Shown in pieces: positions 52,560-59,877 of a DNA stretch of 64,000 bases. Both the position numbers and the translations under genes were made by a program. Origin of the DNA: Haloplasmatales bacterium 4B (GTDB taxonomy: Bacteria; Bacillota_I; Bacilli_A; Haloplasmatales; Haloplasmataceae). The notes beneath the pieces were generated by a model that worked only from the letters and a program-made list of their open reading frames with translations, had not been told where the DNA came from and did no database searches. Location of the stretch: positions 1-64,000 of the forward strand of contig NSKI01000009.1 of NCBI GenBank assembly GCA_003586005.1, in the 5' to 3' direction. Position 1 is the stretch's first letter. Every line of letters begins with the position of its first letter.

Positions 52560-52706
52560 ATGGTTAATGTAAATAATAGTATACTTTATAAGAAAGTAGG
52601 GAGTATTGATGTCAGTGATTTGTTTGAAATGAGGAAAGACCCAATAATGATTGAATATACAGATTCATTAATAGATAAAATTATTGATGAAATTAAAAAC
52701 GCATGA
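52560..52706 (+). pseudogene. Short ORF, possible acetyltransferase N-terminal remnant
   Basis: A 48-codon frame directly after hflX whose middle, SDLFEMRKDPIMIEYTDSLI, resembles the beginning of GNAT acetyltransferases ('..lyemrsdp.v.kYid..'). Its stop codon lies inside the following terminator stem and there is no good ribosome binding site. It may be a decayed acetyltransferase or a chance frame. Confidence 0.35.
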
Positions 52707-52726
52707 ATTTATCATGCGTTTTAATT
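52696..52726 (+). terminator. Rho-independent terminator after hflX
   Basis: AAAACGCATGA (52696-52706) pairs perfectly with TCATGCGTTTT (52712-52722), followed by AATTT. The A and T runs could serve both strands, also ending the minus-strand small gene that follows. Confidence 0.9.
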
Positions 52727-52747
52727 TATATCTTATTTAGAATATAA

Positions 52748-52957
52748 TTACTTGAAATTTGGCTTTGATAGAATACTTTGACGGTTTTCTAAACGGTCAA
52801 TAGTATCTTCGAAGATTGATATAAACAAATATGACCCAGCTATATTATAGGCTTCATATCCTATTACTAAACCGATAAACAAGTTAAAAGTAAAATTTTC
52901 GTTTAACATTGTAAAACCATAAATTAATGTTAGAACTGCTAAAGTAATCCCTGTAAT
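52748..52957 (-). CDS. Small membrane protein with apparent ATT start
   Basis: On the minus strand an open frame of 69 residues (GITLAVLTLIYGFTMLNENF, then FNLFIGLVIGYEAYNIAGSY, LFISIFEDTIDRLENRQSIL, ending SKPNFK) has two hydrophobic helices and a charged tail. The frame is bounded upstream by TGA, and no ATG, GTG or TTG occurs before the first helix. A perfect AGGAGG (52970-52965) lies 7 bases before an ATT codon (52957-52955). I therefore propose initiation at ATT; otherwise the gene has a mutated start, with translation only from ATG at codon 17. I do not recognise the family. Confidence 0.55.
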   Translation of the reverse strand: MTGITLAVLTLIYGFTMLNENFTFNLFIGLVIGYEAYNIAGSYLFISIFEDTIDRLENRQSILSKPNFK

Positions 52958-53093
52958 TCAAAATCCTCCTATAACTATCTATTTATTTAAGTTTAATGTA
53001 TAATAAAGTTAAGGAAAACTTTATCTCACCATAAAAAATCACTATTAATGAGCTCTTTGATTTATTAATTTTAAAAATGGCTGCTACAACATA

Positions 53094-53294
53094 AATTTAA
53101 GAAAAGAAATTACAAAAATTAGAACAAAATCTAATAATTTCCCAATAGATTTTAAACCTATTCTTAATTTAGATTCTATTAGTGCTGTAAAATCTTCAGT
53201 ATCTGAAGGCTTTGGGCTCTCTTTTTTACCTTGTAGTGCAGTAAAAAAAGTAATTAATTTATTTTTGAAATTAGGTTCAAGGTCATTGTGTTAA
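53094..53294 (+). pseudogene. LysR-family regulator C-terminal remnant
   Basis: One frame reads LRKEITKIRTKSN, then LNLDSISAVKSSVSEGFGLS, then FLPCSAVKKVINLF. This is the late part of the LysR substrate-binding domain ('...ELGSxEAIKxAVxAGLGISFLPxxAV'). The DNA-binding N-terminus and most of the effector domain are absent. It is a dead fragment just upstream of the EFr1-type ferredoxin gene; the region 52980-53093 shows nothing else. Confidence 0.65.
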
Positions 53295-53322
53295 AATAAA
53301 GAAAGATTGGAAAGATTAATTA

Positions 53323-54126
53323 ATGAAAATATTAATATTATATTTTAGTGGAACGGGGAATACTCAATTTATTGCAAGTAAAGTAAATGATGAACTTGAG
53401 AAATTAGAATTTGAGGTTGAATTAGTATCTGTGGAAAAGTTTATGCCTGAAAACACTAATAAATTTGATGTGATAATTATTGGTTATCCAATATATGCTT
53501 GTGATATGCCATTGTTTTTACAAGATTATATGAATAATCTTACTTTGCCTTCAACCAAAAAAGTTATAATGTTTTCTACGATGGGTTTTTATGAAGGCAA
53601 TGCATCGAGAAAGATATTTAGGAGATTTAGGGAAATTGGGCTTGAACCAATTCATTTTGAACGTATAAAAATGCCTGGGTCTGATGGTCTAGTTTTTTTA
53701 AAAAAAGATTCAAAAATTATAAAGAAACTACTAGCAATAAATTACAATAAGTCTGAAAAAATTAATCGAGCTGTAGATAATATCGTTAATAAAGTTCAAA
53801 CATTGACTGCTGAAAAGATACCAACAATAAAATATGGAGGTTTAGTTTTAGGTGGGTTAATGGATGTGACTTTTAAATTAATTGAAGGTAAATTCAAGAA
53901 AAAATTTTGGGTAGATGATAAATGCATTAAGTGTCACCTTTGCGAAACTATCTGTCCAGCTAAAAATATTACTGTAACAGAAGACAAAGTGAATTTTTCA
54001 GATAAATGTTATTTGTGTATGAGGTGTATAAATCAATGTCCTACTGAAGCAATCCAGATTGGTTCAAAAACAAAAGACAAGTTTAGATGGAAGGGACCAT
54101 CAGGAAATTATAAGCCAATTAAATAA
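53323..54126 (+). CDS. EFR1-type flavodoxin-ferredoxin fusion protein
   Basis: 267 residues. An N-terminal flavodoxin-like FMN domain (1-~165) opens with ILYFSGTGNTQFIASKV, the phosphate-binding loop, and has IIIGYPIYACDMP and FSTMGFYEGNA. A C-terminal 2[4Fe-4S] ferredoxin follows (~195-255), with CIKCHLCETICPAK and CYLCMRCINQCPTEAI. This combination is the EFR1 (EFXG/flavodoxin ferredoxin) family, cytoplasmic electron carriers of anaerobes and facultative anaerobes whose partner reductase is usually unknown. ATG 53323 lies after a modest ribosome binding site (GGAAAG). The GNAT gene follows 9 bases later, so they may be co-transcribed. Confidence 0.9.
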   Translation: MKILILYFSGTGNTQFIASKVNDELEKLEFEVELVSVEKFMPENTNKFDVIIIGYPIYACDMPLFLQDYMNNLTLPSTKKVIMFSTMGFYEGNASRKIFRRFREIGLEPIHFERIKMPGSDGLVFLKKDSKIIKKLLAINYNKSEKINRAVDNIVNKVQTLTAEKIPTIKYGGLVLGGLMDVTFKLIEGKFKKKFWVDDKCIKCHLCETICPAKNITVTEDKVNFSDKCYLCMRCINQCPTEAIQIGSKTKDKFRWKGPSGNYKPIK

Positions 54127-54135
54127 GGAGCATAT

Positions 54136-54663
54136 ATGAATTTGACTATTAGACAAGAAACGGATAAGGATATAAATAAGGTGTATAATGTTGTTAAGGA
54201 AGCATTTATATATGAAAAATATTCGGACCATGATGAACAAAACCTCGTCAATCGTTTGAGAAAAAGTAATGCCTTTGTACCTGAACTATCAATCGTTGCT
54301 GAGATGGATGAAAAAATCGTTGGACAGATTCTTTTTACTAGAATTAAAATTGGAAATAATATTTCCCTTGCCCTTGCCCCTCTTTCAGTTTTACCAGTTT
54401 ACCAAGGTAAAGGTATTGGTGGCAGGTTAATTTTAAGAGGACATCGTGTTGCTAAAGAATTGGGATATACCTCCGTTATCATTCTAGGCCATCCATCCTA
54501 TTACCCACGGTTTGGTTATCGCCCTGCTAGTTTGTGGAATATAAAAGCTCCATTTGATGTTCCTGATGATAGCTTTATGGCAATTGAGCTATTACCAAAT
54601 GGTTTAAAAAATGTAAGTGGAATTGTAGAATACGCTAAAGAGTTTTTTATAACCGTTAATTAA
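54136..54663 (+). CDS. GNAT-family N-acetyltransferase (YhbS-like)
   Basis: 175 residues: strand NLTIRQETDKDINKVYNVVK, SIVAEMDEKIVGQILFTRIK, then ALAPLSVLPVYQGKGIGGRL (motif A, about residues 76-95) and ILGHPSYYPRFGYRPAS (~116-132). The LGHPxYYPRFGF-type block is diagnostic of YhbS-like predicted acetyltransferases. Substrate unknown; cytoplasmic. AAGGAG lies 7 bases upstream of ATG 54136, and the gene follows the flavodoxin-ferredoxin gene by 9 bases, so both are probably in one transcript. Confidence 0.9.
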   Translation: MNLTIRQETDKDINKVYNVVKEAFIYEKYSDHDEQNLVNRLRKSNAFVPELSIVAEMDEKIVGQILFTRIKIGNNISLALAPLSVLPVYQGKGIGGRLILRGHRVAKELGYTSVIILGHPSYYPRFGYRPASLWNIKAPFDVPDDSFMAIELLPNGLKNVSGIVEYAKEFFITVN

Positions 54664-54699
54664 TGGAGGTTTTTATTTTGGGCTTTAATATAAACTTTA

Positions 54700-54746
54700 T
54701 TGACATTCATAATATAATGGGATATATTCAATAGATGATTATCTAT
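54700..54746 (+). promoter_or_regulatory. Promoter and operator of the ars operon
   Basis: TTGACA (54700-54705), 17-base spacer, TATATT (54723-54728). Immediately downstream is the inverted repeat ATAGAT-GATT-ATCTAT (54731-54746), a likely ArsR operator that overlaps the transcription start. The position rules out ATG 54735 as the arsR start. Confidence 0.75.
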
Positions 54747-54761
54747 GTGGGTGGTGATTGT

Positions 54762-55073
54762 TTGGGAAATATTTATGATGATAATGCCAAAACTATTAAG
54801 GCAATATCAGATCCTAGTAAGCTTAAGATAGTTGATATTTTATCATGTGGCGAAAAATGTGCAAGTGATTTATTAGAGCATTTTAATTTTACTCAACCAA
54901 CACTTTCTCATCATATGAAGGTGTTAACTGAATGTGGTGTTGTGGATGTTAAAAAAACAGGATTATGGAATCATTATTTTCTAAATAAAGAAAATTATAA
55001 TAAACTAGTCATGTTCCTTGTGAAACTTATGAAAAATAATGAAGGTTGTATTTGTGAAGTAAATTGGAGGTAA
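54762..55073 (+). CDS. arsR: ArsR-family metalloregulator
   Basis: 103 residues, ArsR/SmtB winged helix. The helix-turn-helix is FTQPTLSHHMKVLTECGVVD (about residues 44-63), preceded by LSCGEKCASDLLEHF, whose two Cys (EKCxxD) lie at the start of the alpha-3 region, the As(III)-sensing place in ArsR proteins. A third Cys is in the DNA-binding helix and two more near the C-terminus (GCICE). The start is taken as TTG 54762, after GGTGG; an ATG at 54735 would fall on the operator. It heads an operon with arsC and a decayed ACR3 pump. Confidence 0.85.
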   Translation: MGNIYDDNAKTIKAISDPSKLKIVDILSCGEKCASDLLEHFNFTQPTLSHHMKVLTECGVVDVKKTGLWNHYFLNKENYNKLVMFLVKLMKNNEGCICEVNWR

Positions 55074-55075
55074 AG

Positions 55076-55405
55076 ATGAATAAAATAAAAATTGATATAG
55101 TAGGAAAGACTAATCAAAAATTAAAAAGAATTAATGATGAAATTAGTGAATCAAAAACGATGATGGAATTATATAATGAATTTGTTCAATTCATTTACAG
55201 CAGTGATGTGAAGGATATAGTTGAAACTCATTTCTATGATTTAGAAAAGGACCGAGAATCAAATTATCATATTTTAGGAAATTTAGCCGTTGCAAAAGGG
55301 TTAACATTACCACTTACTTTTATTAATGGCAAGTCTACTTTCCATGGTGGAATCGCTAATAATTCGATTTATCAAGAAATTAAAAAGATTATGAATATGG
55401 GGTAA
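55076..55405 (+). CDS. Small thioredoxin-fold-like protein in ars operon
   Basis: 109 residues: IKIDIVGKTNQKLKRINDEI, MMELYNEFVQFIYSSDVKDI, VETHFYDLEKDRES, then KGLTLPLTFINGKSTFHGGI. The alternating pattern and the 'lPLtFINGkstfhGGI' end look like a thioredoxin-type or ArsD-like fold, but no Cys pair of ArsD is present. It lies between arsR (2-base gap) and arsC (5-base gap), with GGAGG 5 bases before ATG 55076. Possibly an ArsD-like chaperone that lost its cysteines, or a distinct small family. Function not assigned. Confidence 0.65.
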   Translation: MNKIKIDIVGKTNQKLKRINDEISESKTMMELYNEFVQFIYSSDVKDIVETHFYDLEKDRESNYHILGNLAVAKGLTLPLTFINGKSTFHGGIANNSIYQEIKKIMNMG

Positions 55406-55410
55406 TAATT

Positions 55411-55809
55411 ATGAAAAAGGTAGCTTTTATTTGTATCCATAATTCTTGTAGGTCACAAATGGCTGAAGGTTTGGCTAAAGTCTTGGGAAAAGATGTAATT
55501 GAAGTTTATTCAGCGGGAACAGAGAAATATGAAGCAGTAAAACCACTTGCTATAAAAGTAATGGAAGAAGCAAATATTGATATATCTAGTCATCGCCCTA
55601 AATTATTATCAGAAATTCCAAAAGATGTCAACATCCTTATTACTATGGGTTGTGGAGTAGAATGTCCATTTATACCTTGTGATTATCGAGAAGATTGGGG
55701 CTTAACGGACCCATCAGGTGGTCCAATTGAAGACTTTAGAGAAACTAGGGACATAATTAAAGATAAAGTAATAGATTTAATTGAAAGAATTAAAAAAGGG
55801 AAGTTGTAA
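55411..55809 (+). CDS. arsC: Arsenate reductase, thioredoxin-coupled LMW-PTP type
   Basis: 132 residues, the length of Staphylococcus/Bacillus-type ArsC. The catalytic P-loop CIHNSCRS (Cys8-X5-Arg14) is at the N-terminus; SAGTEKYEAVKP follows, and the redox relay cysteines are in MGCGVECPFIPC (about residues 78-89), just before the YREDWGLTDPSG block with the general-acid Asp. The enzyme reduces arsenate to arsenite in the cytoplasm using thioredoxin. Its product must be exported, but the ACR3 gene behind it is broken, so an intact exporter elsewhere is needed for resistance. Confidence 0.93.
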   Translation: MKKVAFICIHNSCRSQMAEGLAKVLGKDVIEVYSAGTEKYEAVKPLAIKVMEEANIDISSHRPKLLSEIPKDVNILITMGCGVECPFIPCDYREDWGLTDPSGGPIEDFRETRDIIKDKVIDLIERIKKGKL

Positions 55810-55810
55810 A

Positions 55811-56182
55811 ATGGAAGTAAAGTTAGGAATATGTTTTTTGAAAAATACTTTACATTATGGGTTTTGTTATGCATGCTAATTTTTTTCTTTCAAAAGAGAT
55901 ATAATTTTAGATAATCCTTTTCTTATTGTTTTACTAGCTATACCGCTTATTTTATAGATATCCCCTATTTTCTTTATTGCCTATTATAATAGTAAACTTT
56001 TAAAATCATCCCATAGCATTGCTGCTCCAGCGGGAATGATAATTAGCTGTCGCTGTAGCTATTGCTTACTTGGTGAGAATTCACCTGTAGTTATAGCAAC
56101 TATTGTCGGTGTTTTAGTTGAAGTTCCTGTAATGTTAATTCTAGTAAAAATTGCTAACAAAACAAGGAATAACTTTATATAA
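55811..56182 (+). pseudogene. ACR3-type arsenite efflux pump pseudogene
   Basis: The start FFEKYFTLWVLLCM is the conserved N-terminus of ACR3. It is joined by a large deletion to the C-terminal part: NPFLIVLLAIPLI, IFFIAYYNSKLL, SHSIAAPAGMI and SPVVIATIVGVLVEVPVMLI, then LVKIANKTRN. Frameshifts and stops separate these blocks, and most of the 10-helix core with the catalytic Cys/Glu helices is gone. The expected full length is about 350 codons; about 120 remain. It follows arsC directly and is the fourth member of the ars operon. Confidence 0.85.
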
Positions 56183-56218
56183 TAGAGTGAATAAATATAT
56201 AAAGTTTAGGGGTGTACA

Positions 56219-56923
56219 ATGGCTATAATAGGGATTATTTCTTTAAATTATACAATAGATGGCTTCCAAAATGTCAGATTGCCATTTACTTATATTAATT
56301 CAATAAAAAATAGTGGGGGCATACCTATTGTAATTCCGGTTATCAATGAGGAAACGTACATTGATAATATTATAAATATTATTGATGGGTTAGTAATTTC
56401 TGGTGGTGATGATATAAATCCTAATTTATATCATGAGGAACTATCAAACTTTTCACAAGGTATAGATGATGAATTAGATGGATTTCAAATCAAGATTATT
56501 GAAAAAGCACTTACTTTAAATTTGCCTATTCTTGGGATATGTCGAGGGCATCAAATAATAAATGTTGCTTTTAATGGTACAATAACACAAGATCTTAGCT
56601 TATTACATACAGAAGTTGAGGTTATTCATGATCAATTAAAAATGGGGATTACTAGAAATCAAAGTGTTCATGAAGTAATATTGTCTAAAGATTCAAAATT
56701 ATGGAATCTATATGGAGATAAACTAAAAACAAATAGTTTTCATCATCAGATAATTGGGAAAGTAGGAAAAGGCTTAAAAGTTACAGGTCAAACAAAAGAT
56801 GGTATAATTGAAGTTATTGAAAGTATGAATCATGATTTTGTTTTAGGTGTTCAGTGGCATCCTGAAAGATCAGGTATTAACAAAGCACTATTTGATTTGT
56901 TTATTAATTATTGTAGAAAATAG
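56219..56923 (+). CDS. Gamma-glutamyl-gamma-aminobutyrate hydrolase-family protein (peptidase C26)
   Basis: 234 residues, class I glutamine amidotransferase fold. The elbow with the nucleophile is LGICRGHQIINVAFNGTI (Cys about residue 103), the oxyanion/active-site entry GLVISGGDDINPNLY (~58-72), and the catalytic His and Glu in GVQWHPERSG (~210). Relatives include PuuD and related enzymes that hydrolyse gamma-glutamyl amides during putrescine or glutamine-type metabolism. The ribosome binding site is AGGGGTG before ATG 56219. It is followed 11 bases later by a GNAT gene. The substrate is unknown. Confidence 0.9.
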   Translation: MAIIGIISLNYTIDGFQNVRLPFTYINSIKNSGGIPIVIPVINEETYIDNIINIIDGLVISGGDDINPNLYHEELSNFSQGIDDELDGFQIKIIEKALTLNLPILGICRGHQIINVAFNGTITQDLSLLHTEVEVIHDQLKMGITRNQSVHEVILSKDSKLWNLYGDKLKTNSFHHQIIGKVGKGLKVTGQTKDGIIEVIESMNHDFVLGVQWHPERSGINKALFDLFINYCRK

Positions 56924-56934
56924 AGGTGAAAACA

Positions 56935-57411
56935 ATGGACTATCAAATTTTACCAATGATTGAGGCTTATGCTAAAACAATTGTGAATTGGGTTTATGAC
57001 CCACCTTTTTCTATATATAATATGGATGGGACAAATGAAGCTGTTGAAGAGTTATTAACGCAAAATTATTATGCTGTTTTAAATGAATTTAATGATGTTT
57101 TTGGGTTCTATTGTATAGGAGAATCAGCTCAAGTTCCTATTGGCGATAAATTTAATGTTTATGATGATAGAAGTTATTTAGACATTGGATTAGGGTTAAA
57201 TCCTAAATATGTTGGAAAAGGGATGGGCGAAGAGTTTATAAATTTAGGAATCTTATATTTTGAAAATAAATATCAAAATAAGCAATTTAGATTAACAGTT
57301 TTAGATTTTAATGAAAGGGCAATCCATCTTTATCAAAAAATTGGTTTCAAAACAATTAATTATTTTAAAGCGGTAAATAGTCGTGTTTTTATAGTAATGC
57401 ATAAGAATTAG
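56935..57411 (+). CDS. GNAT-family N-acetyltransferase
   Basis: 158 residues. Features are TIVNWVYDPPFSIYNMDGTN near the N-terminus, YLDIGLGLNPKYVGKGMGEE (motif A, acetyl-CoA binding, about residues 82-101), and the C-terminal VLDFNERAIHLYQKIGFKTI, the typical 'N.rAi.lY.k.GF' GNAT ending. ATG 56935 is chosen because GAGGTG lies 7 bases upstream; an in-frame start at 56926 is inside that site. It is co-transcribed with the preceding C26-type hydrolase. The acceptor is unknown. Confidence 0.88.
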   Translation: MDYQILPMIEAYAKTIVNWVYDPPFSIYNMDGTNEAVEELLTQNYYAVLNEFNDVFGFYCIGESAQVPIGDKFNVYDDRSYLDIGLGLNPKYVGKGMGEEFINLGILYFENKYQNKQFRLTVLDFNERAIHLYQKIGFKTINYFKAVNSRVFIVMHKN

Positions 57412-57491
57412 ATGTGAAAATTTAATTAACTTATTGAACTGTAGATTGGAATATGTTAATATATGCTTATAAAGTGTGTCGGAGGACAGAT

Positions 57492-57854
57492 ATGATTTTG
57501 TTAAGTGATTTAAAAGTAATAGATACTAATCTAGCTTTAAATTTAATGGGAGGATATGAGCAGATATATCAAAAAGTAATCGATAGTTTTCTAGTTAATC
57601 AAAGCCGATTAGTAGAAGGAATCGAAAAACATTTAGCTACTAAAAATTTAAGAGAGGCTAGAAGATTAGTCCATTCTTGTAAAGGAATTTCTAAAAATAT
57701 TGGTTCAGAACAATTATACATTGTCGCAAAAGAATTAGAACTGGCATTAATATCTGAAAAACAATCACTTATTGATGGTGCTCTAGATGATTTTAAATTG
57801 CTTTTTGAACAAGTGATAGAGGATTTGAAAAAAATTAAATTTGATTTAAATTAA
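57492..57854 (+). CDS. HPt phosphotransfer domain protein
   Basis: 120 residues forming one histidine phosphotransfer domain: a four-helix bundle with NLALNLMGGYEQIYQKVIDS, then the phosphorylatable His in ARRLVHSCKGISKNIGSEQL (His about residue 57, H-x-x-K-G motif), then ELELALISEKQ. No histidine kinase or response regulator is adjacent, so it is an orphan phosphorelay intermediate; in spore formers such proteins could feed Spo0A-type relays, but that is speculation. Start ATG 57492 follows GGAGG by 6 bases; an upstream start at 57453 lacks one. It is followed by a terminator. Confidence 0.85.
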   Translation: MILLSDLKVIDTNLALNLMGGYEQIYQKVIDSFLVNQSRLVEGIEKHLATKNLREARRLVHSCKGISKNIGSEQLYIVAKELELALISEKQSLIDGALDDFKLLFEQVIEDLKKIKFDLN

Positions 57855-57864
57855 ATAATTAATT

Positions 57865-57897
57865 AAAAGCAAGTGTTTTTTCTTCCTTGCTTTTTTT
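57865..57897 (+). terminator. Rho-independent terminator after HPt gene
   Basis: AAAAGCAAG (57865-57873) pairs with CTTGCTTTT (57886-57894) and continues into TTTG. Confidence 0.85.
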
Positions 57898-57924
57898 GTT
57901 AAATAAGATGTATTGGTGATTATA

Positions 57925-58536
57925 ATGGGAAGATATCTAGATAGTAAAATTTATCTTTTTTTTGAGTTTTTAACTAAATTAATGATTATAAATTTATTTT
58001 GGTTTCTCACTACCTTACTAGGAATCGGAATTTTTACAATTATGCCAGCTTCAATAAGTGTGTTTATTCTAATGAAACAATTGATTAAAGGAAGTAGCTT
58101 TCCTATACTATCTTCATTTTGGAAAACTTTTATTAAAGAATATATAAGATCGCAAAAATTATTTTTATTAATTTTGTTAATTGGTGGTTTATTATATTTT
58201 AATGTAACTACATATTATTATAAAATTATTAATGAAAATACATTTATTTCTAATTTAGGTTATATACTAACAATAACTATTATTTTAATAAGTGCTATAT
58301 CCTTAATAAATCTATTTTTAGTATATATCTACTTTCCTAATTTTAAGACTTTAAAAGCTTTAAAATATGCTTTTATCTTTTCAATTTTATTTTTGTATAG
58401 ATCAGTTCTAATATTAATAATATATATTAATATTTATTATCTTTATAAGTATTCCGGAAGTATTTCCATTTTTATTTGTAATTGGGTTTGCAGCCCTTTC
58501 ATATATAACCCTCATAATTCTAGTTCCGAAATATAA
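57925..58536 (+). CDS. YesL/DUF624-like membrane protein with frameshifted C-terminus
   Basis: 203 residues in the open frame, five to six membrane helices, with the DUF624 (YesL) opening IYLFFEFLTKLMIINLFWFL and LLGIGIFTIMPASISVFILM. From about residue 170 the frame turns into a non-hydrophobic, Ser/Cys-rich tail (YKYSGSISIFICNWVCSPF). The +1 alternative frame from about 58435 instead reads FISIPEVFPFLFVIGFAALS, then YITLIILVPKYNRLINHENK, a normal YesL-type last helix ending at a stop at 58562-58564. I conclude that a recent frameshift damaged the end. Start ATG 57925 after weak GTGAT. YesL-family proteins often accompany sugar loci; none is adjacent here. Confidence 0.7.
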   Translation: MGRYLDSKIYLFFEFLTKLMIINLFWFLTTLLGIGIFTIMPASISVFILMKQLIKGSSFPILSSFWKTFIKEYIRSQKLFLLILLIGGLLYFNVTTYYYKIINENTFISNLGYILTITIILISAISLINLFLVYIYFPNFKTLKALKYAFIFSILFLYRSVLILIIYINIYYLYKYSGSISIFICNWVCSPFIYNPHNSSSEI

Positions 58537-58620
58537 CAGGCTTATAAACCATGAAAATAAGTAGAATACTGAATATATTAAATAAAATGAAATAAGATAA
58601 AATAGGTTGTGTAATTATTG

Positions 58621-58649
58621 TTTACAAAGAGGTATTTTAATGTTATAAT
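58621..58649 (+). promoter_or_regulatory. Promoter of the rpsF-ssb-rpsR operon
   Basis: TTTACA (58621-58626), 17-base spacer, TATAAT (58644-58649). A leader of about 70 bases follows (ending in AAAAGGAGGTG); S6-S18 leaders in Firmicutes often carry an autoregulatory element, but I cannot confirm one here. Confidence 0.8.
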
Positions 58650-58724
58650 TTCTAGATGTGGGTTGTATTAATAACTCACTCCTTGCTCATATAAAATGGG
58701 CCATAGACCAAAAGGAGGTGTACA

Positions 58725-59015
58725 ATGATGAAAAAATATGAAATTATGTTTATTATTCGTCCGAATTTAGAAGACGATCAAAGAAAACAAGTAATTGAAT
58801 ATTTCTCAAATGTCCTAACTGAAAAAAATACAGAAATTGTGAAAGTAGATAACTGGGGTATGAAAAACTTAAGTTATGAAATTAATGATTTCCGTAAAGG
58901 TCATTATGTGTTGCTAAACGTAAAAGCTTCAATTGAAGCTATTAATGAATTTGACCGATTAGCACGAATTAGTGAAGACATCATCCGTTATATCATCGTT
59001 AAAGATGAAGAATAA
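58725..59015 (+). CDS. rpsF: 30S ribosomal protein S6
   Basis: 96 residues of a standard bS6: KKYEIMFIIRPNLEDDQRKQ at the N-terminus, NWGMKNLSYEINDFRKGHYV (about residues 44-63), EFDRLARISEDIIRYIIVKD at the end. It binds with S18 to the central domain of 16S rRNA. The start is ATG 58725 (a second ATG is at 58728) with AAAGGAGGTG upstream. First gene of the conserved rpsF-ssb-rpsR operon. Confidence 0.97.
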   Translation: MMKKYEIMFIIRPNLEDDQRKQVIEYFSNVLTEKNTEIVKVDNWGMKNLSYEINDFRKGHYVLLNVKASIEAINEFDRLARISEDIIRYIIVKDEE

Positions 59016-59033
59016 TTAAGGATGTGATGAATA

Positions 59034-59552
59034 ATGTTAAATAAAGTTATTTTAATTGGAAGATTAACGAAGGACCCAGAAATACGGGTAACTACTTCGG
59101 GAATATCTGTTGGTACCTTTTCTCTAGCTGTTAATAGGAATTTTGCTAATGCAAGAGGAGAAAAAGAAACCGATTTCTTTAATTGTGTTTGTTATCGTAA
59201 ATTGGCTGAGATTGTTGGGCGTTATGTTAAAAAAGGTCAATTGATTAGTGTTGAAGGGCGTATACAAAACCGCTCTTATGATGGACAAGATGGGATTAAA
59301 AGGTATATTACTGAAATCATTTGTGAAAATGTTGTTTTTTTAGAGTCTAGAAATCAACAAAATGATTCAGGAAATAAAAATTATAATTCACAACAACAAC
59401 CATCATTTAATACATATCAACAACAACCAAAATTTAATTCTAATAATAGTAACAATAACAATCAATTTAATAATAACTATCCACAACAACAAGACAATTA
59501 CTTTGATGATAATCCAAATGTGGATATATCTGAGGATGATTTACCATTCTAA
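59034..59552 (+). CDS. ssb: Single-stranded DNA-binding protein
   Basis: 172 residues. An OB-fold (1-~107: LNKVILIGRLTKDPEIRVTT, FSLAVNRNF, DFFNCVCYRKLAEIVGRYVK, GRIQNRSYDGQDGIKRYITE) is followed by a flexible Asn/Gln-rich linker (~110-160) and the acidic tip DISEDDLPF that recruits replication and repair partners. The linker is longer and more N/Q-rich than in many relatives, matching the AT-rich genome. It is cotranscribed between rpsF and rpsR and coats single-stranded DNA in replication, repair and recombination. Confidence 0.97.
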   Translation: MLNKVILIGRLTKDPEIRVTTSGISVGTFSLAVNRNFANARGEKETDFFNCVCYRKLAEIVGRYVKKGQLISVEGRIQNRSYDGQDGIKRYITEIICENVVFLESRNQQNDSGNKNYNSQQQPSFNTYQQQPKFNSNNSNNNNQFNNNYPQQQDNYFDDNPNVDISEDDLPF

Positions 59553-59569
59553 AAAGGAGGTAGTAAACT

Positions 59570-59851
59570 ATGGCAATGAATAATGATAGACCACGCCGTA
59601 ATAATAGACAAGGTGGACGTCGCCGTAAAGTATGTAATTTTTGTGTAAGTGAAAAGAAAAGTACTGATCAAAGAGAAAGAAATTATGTAATTGATTATAA
59701 AAATCCTGATTTATTAAGAAAGTTTATCTCTGATCGCGGTAAAATTTTACCTAGACGTGTTACAGGTACTTGTGCAAAACATCAACGTGGATTAACAATT
59801 TCAATTAAACGTGCTAGACACGTTGCGCTATTACCATTTACTAGAGACTAA
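59570..59851 (+). CDS. rpsR: 30S ribosomal protein S18
   Basis: 93 residues: an Arg-rich N-terminus ([20 protein letters not shown]) and the conserved S18 core, [51 protein letters not shown] as two adjacent blocks. The single CxxC (KVCNFCVS) is retained, suggesting a zinc-binding 'C+' version. AAAAGGAGG lies 9 bases before ATG 59570. It is the last gene of the operon. The stop is followed only by half a terminator arm (AAAAACCCGC) before an IS3 remnant begins. Confidence 0.96.
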   Translation: MAMNNDRPRRNNRQGGRRRKVCNFCVSEKKSTDQRERNYVIDYKNPDLLRKFISDRGKILPRRVTGTCAKHQRGLTISIKRARHVALLPFTRD

Positions 59852-59877
59852 TAATAATAAAAACCCGCAATTTAGTA

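Noticed and set aside
59385-59510. Low-complexity CAA/AAT tract as a DNA repeat
   Set aside because: It encodes the N/Q-rich flexible linker of SSB and has no regular repeat unit.
59362-59583. Second open frame (Ile/His/Asn-rich) within ssb
   Set aside because: It is an out-of-frame reading of the CAA/AAT-rich ssb linker, without a ribosome binding site.
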